The notes under the pieces are model-generated. The model made no database searches, was not told where the DNA came from, and saw nothing but the letters and a program-made list of their open reading frames with translations. This document shows, one piece after another, positions 1 to 4,953 of a stretch of DNA of 5,456 nucleotides. The position numbers and the translations under genes were made by a program. Source of the DNA: Magnetovibrio sp. (lineage in GTDB: Bacteria > Pseudomonadota > Alphaproteobacteria > Rhodospirillales > Magnetovibrionaceae); contig JAESUA010000413.1 in assembly GCA_016763255.1 (NCBI GenBank), positions 1 to 5,456 on the forward strand, written 5' to 3'. Position 1 is the first letter of the stretch. Every line of letters starts with the position of its first letter.

Positions 1-1678
1 CCGCCGCCATCAAGAAGCCGCCGATGTTGGCAAAGCCCAGACCCAAGGTGCGATATTCGTAAGAACGCTGGGCAATTTCAGCCGATGGGAACTGCGCCAT
101 CAGCACGGAAATTTCCAGTGTTACGGTCCACAAACGAACCGCGTGTTCGAACGATGGCACATCGATCGACGCATCGGGCTTTTGGAAGGCGTGCAGGTTG
201 AGTGAGGCCAAGTTGCACGCCGTGTCGTCCAAGAACATGTATTCCGAACATGGGTTGGAGGCGTTGATGCGGCCCGATTCAGGACAGGTGTGCCATTCGT
301 TGATGGTGGTGTCGTATTGGATGCCGGGATCGGCGCAAGCCCAAGCGGCGTGGCCGATGTCTTCCCACAAATCGCGCGCCTTGATGCGTTTGTGCACGGT
401 GCCATCGGTGCGGCGGATCAGTTCCCATTCACCGTCTTGCAGCACGCGTTCCAAGAAATCGTTGGTGATGCGCACGGTGTTGTTGGAGTTCTGACCGGCG
501 ACGGTCATATAGGCCTCAGAGTCCCAATCGGTATTGAATTGGGGGAATTCAATTTCGGTGTAACCCTGTTGGGCGAACTGGATCACCCGCTGGACATAGT
601 TTTCCGAGATCAAAGCACGACGGGCCGCGATGATGGCTTTTTTCAAAGCCGCGTTTTCTTTGGGATCGAAGCGATTTTCATCGTCGCCATCGCTGCCGCC
701 ATGACAGGCCGCCATCACCGCATTCATGTGTTTAGCGATGGTCTTGGAACCGGTCACCAGGGCGGCGACTTTTTGTTCTTCGGTCACTTTCCAGCTGACG
801 AATTTTTCGATATCGGGGTGATCCACATCGACCACGACCATTTTGGCCGCACGGCGCGTGGTGCCGCCGGATTTGATTGCGCCCGCGGCACGATCACCAA
901 TTTTCAAGAAGCTCATCAAGCCCGAAGACTTGCCGCCGCCCGAAAGGGGTTCGTCTTCAGCACGCAGGTTGGAGAAGTTGGAACCGGTGCCCGAACCATA
1001 CTTAAACAGACGTGCTTCACGCACCCACAAATCCATGATGCCGCCATCGCCGACCAAATCGTCGCTGATGGATTGGATAAAGCAAGCGTGGGGCTGGGGA
1101 TGTTCGTAAGACGACTTGGATTTCACCAATTTACCGGTGTTGAAGTCCACATAGTGATGGCCTTGGGCCGGACCATCAATGCCGTAGGCCCAATACAGGC
1201 CGGTGTTGAACCACTGGGGGGAGTTCGGGGCGGCCATCTGCTTGCACAGCATGTAGCGCATTTCGTCGTAGTAGGCCGAGGCGTCTTCTTCAGCGTCGAA
1301 ATAGCCGCCTTTCCAGCCCCAATAGGCCCACGTGCCGGCCAAACGGTCAAAGACCTGCTTGGCGCTGGATTCTGTCGTGGTGCGCTTATCGGAATCGAAT
1401 TTTTTCAAAGCCGCCTTATCGGGCTCACTGCGCCACAAGAACTCGGGCATGTCTTTTTCGCTGACCGTCTTCAACAGGGTCGGAACACCGGCCTTACGGA
1501 AGTATTTTTGTGCGATCACATCACAGGCCACTTGGGACCAAGAGGCCGGAACCTCCATGTCGTCCAATTGGAACACGATCGAACCATTTGGATTGCGGAT
1601 TTCGCTCGATGCAGAACGAAATTCAATATTGTCGTAAGGCGATTGCCCTTGCTTGGTGAAATGACGCTGAATACGCAT
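1..1678 (-). CDS. nrdJ: Vitamin B12-dependent (class II) ribonucleoside-diphosphate reductase, N-terminal 559 residues
   Basis: This enzyme reduces ribonucleotides to deoxyribonucleotides in the cytoplasm, using adenosylcobalamin to form a cysteine thiyl radical. Seen in the translation: the start MRIQRHFTKQGQSPYDNIEF; NSPQWFNTG at 152-160 in the substrate-binding region; PHACFIQS with Cys199, matching the first redox cysteine; the glycine-rich loop GSGTGSNFSNLR at 228-239; and NPCSE at 475-479, matching the N-x-C-x-E radical site (Asn475, Cys477, Glu479). Cys488 in TACNLASLNL matches the second redox cysteine. The reading frame is unbroken and runs off the window at base 1. From memory, alphaproteobacterial NrdJ is about 1,200 residues, so less than half is present. 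ATG at 1678 gives the usual family N-terminus, although the sequence just upstream (GGGGTC) is only a weak ribosome binding site. The B12-binding and C-terminal cysteine regions lie outside the window. It is transcribed divergently from the NDUFA12 gene. An oppositely oriented open frame across it is a codon-bias shadow. Confidence 0.97.
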   Translation of the reverse strand, partial: MRIQRHFTKQGQSPYDNIEFRSASSEIRNPNGSIVFQLDDMEVPASWSQVACDVIAQKYFRKAGVPTLLKTVSEKDMPEFLWRSEPDKAALKKFDSDKRTTTESSAKQVFDRLAGTWAYWGWKGGYFDAEEDASAYYDEMRYMLCKQMAAPNSPQWFNTGLYWAYGIDGPAQGHHYVDFNTGKLVKSKSSYEHPQPHACFIQSISDDLVGDGGIMDLWVREARLFKYGSGTGSNFSNLRAEDEPLSGGGKSSGLMSFLKIGDRAAGAIKSGGTTRRAAKMVVVDVDHPDIEKFVSWKVTEEQKVAALVTGSKTIAKHMNAVMAACHGGSDGDDENRFDPKENAALKKAIIAARRALISENYVQRVIQFAQQGYTEIEFPQFNTDWDSEAYMTVAGQNSNNTVRITNDFLERVLQDGEWELIRRTDGTVHKRIKARDLWEDIGHAAWACADPGIQYDTTINEWHTCPESGRINASNPCSEYMFLDDTACNLASLNLHAFQKPDASIDVPSFEHAVRLWTVTLEISVLMAQFPSAEIAQRSYEYRTLGLGFANIGGFLMAA

Positions 1679-1680
1679 GT

Positions 1681-1695
1681 GACCCCAGACCCCAG
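1681..1695 (-). repeat. Tandem 7-base repeat at the nrdJ ribosome-binding position
   Basis: On the minus strand, CTGGGGT occurs twice in succession, ending two bases before the nrdJ ATG (plus-strand copies GACCCCA at 1681-1687 and 1688-1694). It occupies the place where a Shine-Dalgarno sequence is expected and offers only a G-rich, imperfect match. The repeat is seen directly; any effect on translation is inference. Confidence 0.6.
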
Positions 1696-1727
1696 GTGTT
1701 GTGGTTGATTCAAGTACGGTGTTGTGG
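1695..1727. repeat. Two perfect 10-base direct repeats in the presumed nrdJ leader
   Basis: GGTGTTGTGG occurs at 1695-1704 and 1718-1727 (CCACAACACC on the nrdJ strand), with a period of 23 bases, close to two helical turns. An eight-base core, TGTTGTGG, recurs at 1940-1947 on the far side of the presumed promoter. The copies lie 17-49 bases upstream of the nrdJ start codon. They could bind a regulator or be a chance duplication. No known operator was recognised. Confidence 0.5.
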
Positions 1728-1814
1728 AAAGGAGCAAAGGTTGCGCCCAATATCCTACCCAGATCGCACAACTTTGGCCGTTTTTGCGGCTCTCTGTCGG
1801 CAAATCCATGTTTA

Positions 1815-1830
1815 TCACAACAGGATGTGT
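1815..1830 (-). promoter_or_regulatory. Candidate NrdR box, promoter-proximal copy
   Basis: On the nrdJ strand this site reads ACACATCCTGTTGTGA. I count about 11 of 16 matches to the NrdR box consensus (ACACWATATMTWGWGT or its complement), with both outer half-sites good and the centre poor. It begins 32 bases from the second candidate box, the three-turn spacing known for paired NrdR sites. NrdR is an ATP/dATP-sensing zinc-finger repressor of ribonucleotide reductase genes. The assignment rests on motif and context only. Confidence 0.5.
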
Positions 1831-1846
1831 CGTCAGCGGTGGTGCG

Positions 1847-1862
1847 ACACAATATGTAGCCC
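1847..1862 (-). promoter_or_regulatory. Candidate NrdR box overlapping the nrdJ -10 region
   Basis: On the plus strand this reads ACACAATATGTAGCCC. I count about 12 of 16 matches to the NrdR box consensus, with the ACACAATAT half-site nearly perfect and the outer three bases unmatched. It covers the candidate -10 hexamer of nrdJ, as expected for a repressor site. Together with 1815-1830 it forms a pair spaced 32 bases start to start. Confidence 0.6.
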
Positions 1863-1881
1863 ATGAGGGGTTAATGCTCAA
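1853..1881 (-). promoter_or_regulatory. Candidate sigma-70-type promoter of nrdJ
   Basis: On the minus strand TTGAGC (1881-1876) is followed after 17 bases by TACATA (1858-1853). The -35 matches consensus at four of six positions and the -10 at only three of six, so the call depends on the correct spacing and the overlapping NrdR-like box. A transcript starting near 1846 would have a leader of about 168 bases before the nrdJ ATG. Confidence 0.35.
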
Positions 1882-2159
1882 TGAATCTTCGTCGTTTGAG
1901 GCGCAAATAATTGTGCATAAATGTCTGATGATGTCTAAATGTTGTGGTCTTTCAGGGAGTTGTTCTGCGACTGTGAAGTGGTGCTTCAAATGGTGGGTTT
2001 GCAACTCATCCGTAACGCCTTGAAGGCGGGCGCAAGGCGCAGAACGCCTGGGAAAAGCTGTTGCGAAGGCCGTTTGGGGGCGCTCAGTAGCCGGAGTGCG
2101 GCTCCATTTCGGGCGTGAAACGACCCCTTGGGAATCGGATTTATACGATTTTTCTTATA
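1882..2159. other. Middle of the divergent intergenic region, no gene recognised
   Basis: No open frame here looks like a real protein; the short frames crossing it have no recognisable family or convincing start. It contains an imperfect palindrome at 1901-1916 (GCGCAA and TTGTGC arms around ATAA), a direct repeat of ATGTCT at 1921-1926 and 1931-1936, and a GC-rich cluster of small inverted repeats at about 2015-2105. A weak plus-strand promoter-like pair, TTGTGC (1911-1916) and TCTAAA (1934-1939) with a 17-base spacer, could point to a small RNA, but no known RNA family was recognised. Confidence 0.5.
2015..2105. repeat. Cluster of short GC-rich inverted repeats
   Basis: Three small potential hairpins follow one another: CGCCT with AGGCG at 2016-2028 (3-base loop), AGGCG with CGCCT at 2035-2049 (5-base loop), and AGCCG with CGGCT at 2089-2103 (5-base loop). 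The first two share the same arm sequence in opposite order, so arms could also pair across hairpins. No U-tract follows any of them, so they are not typical terminators. They could be an extragenic palindromic element or part of a structured RNA; neither is established. Confidence 0.35.
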
Positions 2160-2165
2160 TATAAT
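2160..2165 (+). promoter_or_regulatory. Candidate -10 element for the NDUFA12-mlaD gene run
   Basis: A perfect TATAAT lies in an AT-rich patch on the plus strand, 158 bases before the NDUFA12 ATG. No good -35 hexamer is found at 16-18 bases (the best is GGATTT at 2137-2142), so the promoter may need an activator or may not be real. Initiation near 2172 would give a leader of about 150 bases containing the 2237-2264 hairpin. Confidence 0.4.
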
Positions 2166-2236
2166 GTGCTGGTGCCACCGGGCGATGTGCTGGCCGATAC
2201 ACTGGACTGTTATGAGTGCTCATGCGATAAAAGTCT

Positions 2237-2264
2237 GGCTTGGGGATCACTTGATTCCCAGGCC
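2237..2264 (+). promoter_or_regulatory. Strong 12-bp RNA hairpin upstream of the NDUFA12 gene
   Basis: The arms GGCTTGGGGATC (2237-2248) and GATTCCCAGGCC (2253-2264) pair without a gap around an ACTT loop. Two of the twelve pairs are G-U wobbles in plus-strand RNA and become A-C mismatches on the other strand, which points to a plus-strand transcript. There is no U-tract, so it is not an ordinary intrinsic terminator. The first six bases of the left arm (GGCTTG) can instead pair with CAAGCC at 2271-2276, giving two mutually exclusive folds. It ends 58 bases before the NDUFA12 ATG. A leader regulatory element is an inference; no riboswitch class was recognised. Confidence 0.5.
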
Positions 2265-2322
2265 CCGCTACAAGCCCCGTCATAATATTTAAGTGCATCC
2301 AAGTTTTGGAGATACGCAGTCC

Positions 2323-2688
2323 ATGGATATCGGCAGCATCGGCACACACCTTCACACCCTATTATATGGTGAGCAGGTGGGGTCCGACGAATTCGGCAAT
2401 AAGTACTATCGCAATCCCAAAAAACTCAATGGCCGTGAGCGCCGCTGGGTCATCTATAAAGGCAAAAAAGAAGCCTCTAAGATCCCGCCCGAGTGGCATG
2501 CCTGGATTCACCACACCACCGACGCGCCGTTGAGTGAAGCGGCCGCCCAGCCCGAAGAATGGTACGATAGTCACATCCCGAACCTAACCGGGACGCTGAA
2601 TGCCTATCGTCCGCAGGGCAGTGATGAAAAAGGTGGCCGTCGCGCCACCACCAACGGTGATTATCAAGCCTGGACACCTGATAGCTGA
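2323..2688 (+). CDS. NADH:ubiquinone oxidoreductase 17.2 kDa-type subunit (NDUFA12 family)
   Basis: This is a small peripheral subunit of respiratory complex I, shared by mitochondria and Alphaproteobacteria, located at the cytoplasmic side of the inner membrane and thought to help assemble or stabilise the complex. The 121-residue product has the family pattern: VGSDEFGNKYYR at 19-30, RRWVIYKG at 40-47, IPPEWHAWIHHTTD at 54-67, and a C-terminal stretch with NLTGTLNAYRPQGS and GDYQAW. No signal peptide or membrane segment is seen. ATG at 2323 is preferred over an in-frame GTG at 2293, because GGAG at 2308-2311 lies 11 bases ahead of the ATG whereas the GTG has no ribosome binding site; the family N-terminus also fits. 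It is separated by 23 bases from the first MCE gene and is probably co-transcribed with both MCE genes. It lies far from any other complex I gene visible here. Confidence 0.94.
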   Translation: MDIGSIGTHLHTLLYGEQVGSDEFGNKYYRNPKKLNGRERRWVIYKGKKEASKIPPEWHAWIHHTTDAPLSEAAAQPEEWYDSHIPNLTGTLNAYRPQGSDEKGGRRATTNGDYQAWTPDS

Positions 2689-2711
2689 TACAAGCGCTGG
2701 AGTCTTAAGCG

Positions 2712-3203
2712 ATGCAGAACAACGATACGCGCGACACTTGGGTTGGTGGGCTGGTGATTCTATGCCTGGCGGCGGTATTTGCCTTTTCGTATGGCGGCAA
2801 GCAGTTGAGTGCCAAGGCCAGCGTCGGCAGTTATCGCGTTACCGCGGTGTTTAGCCGTGTCGATGGCCTGTTCGAAGGCGACGAAGTGCGCTTGGGCGGT
2901 ATTCGCATCGGAACCGTGGGCGCACAGCGCTTGGATGAATACTTTCGTGCGGTGGTGAACCTCAACCTCGACAACGCCATTGATGTGCCGATCGACAGCG
3001 CCGCCGCCATTCACACGGACGGTTTGTTCGGCTCAAAATTCGTGGTGTTGGAACCCGGCGTCGAGGAGCAATTCTTGCAAGCTGGTGATGACATTGAATT
3101 TACCCAAGGCGCGATGGTCGTGGGTGAATTGCTGAGCCTGATCATCGACGAGGGCAATGCGAGACTTGCCAATAGCGCCAAATCAGAAAAGCAGGGGAAC
3201 TGA
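2712..3203 (+). CDS. MlaD-family MCE-domain protein, first of two tandem paralogues
   Basis: The protein is 163 residues. A short cytoplasmic N-terminus is followed by one membrane segment (about residues 10-29) and a periplasmic MCE domain (about 40-117). The domain shows DGLFEGDEVRLGGIRIGTV at 51-69 and the GLFGSKFVVLEPG loop at 104-116. Residues 131-147 (TQGAMVVGELLSLIIDE) resemble the C-terminal helix of MlaD that lines the channel of the hexamer. Known family role: MCE proteins form hexameric rings that carry phospholipids between the inner and outer membranes with an MlaFEB transporter. GGAG at 2699-2702 lies 9 bases before the ATG. The next MCE gene begins 3 bases after its stop, so the two are surely co-transcribed. 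It is clearly different in sequence from the second copy, so it is an old paralogue rather than a recent duplication. Its exact partner is unknown. Confidence 0.88.
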   Translation: MQNNDTRDTWVGGLVILCLAAVFAFSYGGKQLSAKASVGSYRVTAVFSRVDGLFEGDEVRLGGIRIGTVGAQRLDEYFRAVVNLNLDNAIDVPIDSAAAIHTDGLFGSKFVVLEPGVEEQFLQAGDDIEFTQGAMVVGELLSLIIDEGNARLANSAKSEKQGN

Positions 3204-3206
3204 GCC

Positions 3207-3668
3207 ATGGGCCGCAATGCGATTGAAACCGTGATGGGGGCCGCTGTTTTACTGGTCGCGGCTGTGTTCGTTTATTTCGCGATCAACACCGCTCAAATCA
3301 AAGCGGTCACCGGTTATGAGATCGACGCGCGCTTTTTTAAGGTTGGTGGTCTGGGTAAGGGGTCCGACGTGCGTATCAGCGGTATCAAGGTCGGCACCGT
3401 GGTCTCCAGTTCACTGGATCCGGTGACCTATGACGCCGTGGTGACCATGACGATCCGGCCCGACATTAAACTTGCCAGCGATACCGTCGCGACCATCGCA
3501 TCGTCGGGGATGTTGGGGGACAAGTACGTGATGCTGGTGCCGGGACAAAGCGATACATTTCTCGCTGCCGGTGATTTGATCACCGATACCAAGGATTTTA
3601 AGTCTCTCGAGGATCAGGTGGGGGAAATCATTTTCCTCGCCACCGGCGGGGATGGAGACTCCCAGTAG
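3207..3668 (+). CDS. mlaD: MlaD: MCE-domain lipid-transport protein, second of two tandem paralogues
   Basis: This 153-residue protein fits canonical MlaD well. It has a membrane segment at about residues 7-28, an MCE domain at about 36-113 with GGLGKGSDVRISGIKVGTV at 47-65 and GMLGDKYVMLVPG at 101-113, and a C-terminal helix, TKDFKSLEDQVGEIIFLATG, at 128-147. Known role: the periplasmic hexameric ring of the Mla pathway, which maintains outer-membrane lipid asymmetry, anchored in the inner membrane beside the MlaE permease. AGGGGA at 3193-3198 is a good ribosome binding site. The start follows the previous stop by 3 bases, suggesting translational coupling. No mlaE, mlaF, mlaB or mlaC is present in the window, so the rest of the transporter must be encoded elsewhere. 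Whether the two MCE proteins form mixed or separate rings cannot be told from sequence. Confidence 0.92.
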   Translation: MGRNAIETVMGAAVLLVAAVFVYFAINTAQIKAVTGYEIDARFFKVGGLGKGSDVRISGIKVGTVVSSSLDPVTYDAVVTMTIRPDIKLASDTVATIASSGMLGDKYVMLVPGQSDTFLAAGDLITDTKDFKSLEDQVGEIIFLATGGDGDSQ

Positions 3669-3722
3669 TCCTATAAAGGCTCGCCCTCAACCTCGTGTAT
3701 ATCTCTATTGTACAAATGATGG

Positions 3723-3751
3723 TTGATTTTTACATCGGGCTTTCGTACATA
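3723..3751 (+). promoter_or_regulatory. Weak candidate promoter for the methyltransferase-DUF2155 pair
   Basis: The 119-base gap between mlaD and the methyltransferase gene is AT-richer than its surroundings. TTGATT at 3723-3728 is followed after 17 bases by TACATA at 3746-3751. A second overlapping option is TTGTAC at 3708-3713 with TACATC at 3731-3736, also at 17 bases. Both -10 hexamers match consensus at only three positions. No terminator hairpin with a U-tract is seen after mlaD, so read-through from upstream is also possible. Confidence 0.3.
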
Positions 3752-3787
3752 GGGTTTCCCCAGGTTTGGCATGAAGAGACCAGCTAA

Positions 3788-4546
3788 ATGATCAAAGCAA
3801 AACAGGTATGGAGCCCCGAAACCTATCTTCGGCACGGGGCTTTTGTCTCCCTCTTAGGTGAACCGGTTGTCCAGGTGCTTGCCCCCAAAGAGGGTGAGAA
3901 AATTCTCGACCTTGGCTGTGGCGAGGGCATCTTGACGGAAAAAATCATCGAGAGTGGCGCCGACGTTCTGGCCATGGACAACAGCGCCGACCAGATTGAA
4001 GCGGCGCAAAACCGCCACATGAAGGCGGTGTGCATGGACGCCCTGGAAATGAACTTCGAAAATGAATTCGATGCTGTCTTTTCCAACGCCGCCCTGCACT
4101 GGATGAGCCCCTTGTCCAAGGTGTTTGAAAACGTTTATCGCGCGCTGAAACCCGGCGGGCGTTTTGTGGCCGAGATGGGCGGTGCGGGCAACATCCAAAG
4201 CATTCGCATGGCCTTGTATAATGCCTTGATGCGGCGCGGCATTGATCCCGCACTTTATGATCCGTGGTCTTATTTGGGCGACAGTTCGGCCCGAATGATG
4301 TTGCAACGTATCGGCTTTGAAGTGCGCAGCTGCACCTTGATTCGTCGTCCAACCGATCTGCCCGGCGACATCGGGCCGTGGTTGGAAACGTTCGCCGGAA
4401 GCTTTATGCAAGCGGTGCCGGATGAACAGCACCCGGCACTGATTGACGAGCTCCGCGATACCCTGCAGCCGACCTTGTTCGATCCGAACAACAAGTGGGT
4501 CGCCGATTATGTGCGCTTGCGGTTCAAAGTGGTGAAGCCTGCATGA
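3788..4546 (+). CDS. Class I SAM-dependent methyltransferase, substrate unknown
   Basis: The 252-residue protein is a Rossmann-fold methyltransferase of the Methyltransf_11/trans-aconitate-methyltransferase-like type. Motif I is KILDLGCGEG at 38-47, the glycine-rich SAM-binding loop. Asp64 in VLAMDNSADQ is the expected acidic residue binding the SAM ribose, and MDA at 83-85 fits the adenine-contacting loop. FDAVFSNAALHWM at 94-106 and ALKPGGRFV at 119-127 are motifs typical of the fold. No signal peptide or membrane segment is seen, so it is cytoplasmic. ATG at 3788 is preceded by a modest GAAGAG at 3773-3778. The stop codon overlaps the DUF2155 start by four bases (ATGA), which suggests translational coupling. 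The sequence resembles Tam, but fold-level similarity does not establish the substrate, and a small-molecule methyltransferase of another specificity is equally possible. Confidence 0.88.
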   Translation: MIKAKQVWSPETYLRHGAFVSLLGEPVVQVLAPKEGEKILDLGCGEGILTEKIIESGADVLAMDNSADQIEAAQNRHMKAVCMDALEMNFENEFDAVFSNAALHWMSPLSKVFENVYRALKPGGRFVAEMGGAGNIQSIRMALYNALMRRGIDPALYDPWSYLGDSSARMMLQRIGFEVRSCTLIRRPTDLPGDIGPWLETFAGSFMQAVPDEQHPALIDELRDTLQPTLFDPNNKWVADYVRLRFKVVKPA

Positions 4547-4953
4547 TGAAAGCTCTGTGGATCGGGTTGACGTCTTTGGTGATGGCCCTGCCAGCCATGG
4601 CCGAGCCCTATGAGACCGCCGTTCTGCAAGGCTTAGACAAAGTCACCGCACGCGTTACCACGGTCGAAGCGAGTCTGGGCGAGTTGGTGCGCTTTGGTAC
4701 CTTGGAAATCATCGTGCGCCATTGCGACAAACGCCCGCCGGAAGACCCCCCGGAAAGCACCGCGTTTTTGGATATCTGGGAAGTGCGCCCCGGTGAGGCC
4801 GCCGTGGACTTGTTTCGCGGCTGGATGTTTGCATCGAGCCCCGGCCTCAATGCCTTGGAACACCCGGTCTATGACATTTGGGTCAAGGACTGCGCGAATA
4901 AAATCTCCATTTCCGAGGACAGTTCATCATCTAAAGGCGTTTCGGGGAACTGA
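4543..4953 (+). CDS. DUF2155-family exported protein
   Basis: This is a 136-residue protein of an alphaproteobacterial family of unknown function. Residues 1-20 form a clear signal peptide (MMKALWIGLTSLVMALPAMA) with a likely cleavage after AMA, so the mature protein is periplasmic. The core contains a VTARVTTVEA segment at 34-43, HCDKRPPEDPPESTAFLDIWE at about 60-80, and HPVYDIWVKDC at 107-117. Cys61 and Cys117 may form a disulfide. An upstream in-frame ATG at 4495 is rejected because it lies inside the methyltransferase gene and would bury the signal peptide. ATG at 4543 overlaps the upstream stop; ATG at 4546 is an equally possible start. The last 19 residues (SSSSK-rich tail) are not part of the recognisable core. 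The 3' end overlaps aat on the other strand by 85 bases. The linkage to aat supports the family call. Confidence 0.88.
   Translation: MMKALWIGLTSLVMALPAMAEPYETAVLQGLDKVTARVTTVEASLGELVRFGTLEIIVRHCDKRPPEDPPESTAFLDIWEVRPGEAAVDLFRGWMFASSPGLNALEHPVYDIWVKDCANKISISEDSSSSKGVSGN

Noticed and set aside
290..1708. Long plus-strand open frame (472 codons) opposite nrdJ
   Set aside because: It is antisense to a clearly recognised nrdJ frame, has low-complexity composition typical of a codon-bias shadow, and shows no family features.
1516..2004. Minus-strand open frame of 162 codons overlapping the nrdJ start and its upstream region
   Set aside because: It is out of frame with nrdJ, covers the candidate promoter and boxes, and its sequence resembles no protein family I know.
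1724..2023. Plus-strand open frame of 99 codons in the intergenic region
   Set aside because: It is cysteine- and tryptophan-rich with no family resemblance, no good ribosome binding site, and runs through the candidate nrdJ control sites.
2170..2280. Cobalamin riboswitch suggested by GGTGCC and GGCCCCGCTAC strings
   Set aside because: The conserved B12 box (GCCAGGAGACC-like), the GGGAA segment and the order of elements are missing, and the strand faces away from nrdJ.
2250..2282. Heat-shock sigma-32-type promoter (CTTGATT with CCCCGTCA)
   Set aside because: The spacer is 18 bases, longer than the usual range, and the elements overlap the hairpin arms; the match looks accidental.
2293..2322. 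GTG start for the NDUFA12-family gene ten codons upstream
   Set aside because: No ribosome binding site precedes it, and ATG at 2323 has GGAG ahead of it and gives a normal family N-terminus.
3669..3787. Intrinsic terminator after mlaD
   Set aside because: Only 3-4 bp stems were found and none is followed by a U-tract.
3854..4432. Minus-strand open frame of 192 codons opposite the methyltransferase
   Set aside because: It is antisense to a well-supported gene, with no recognisable family and no start context.
4495..4542. Upstream ATG start for the DUF2155 gene
   Set aside because: It would add 16 residues before a clear signal peptide and lies wholly within the methyltransferase gene.
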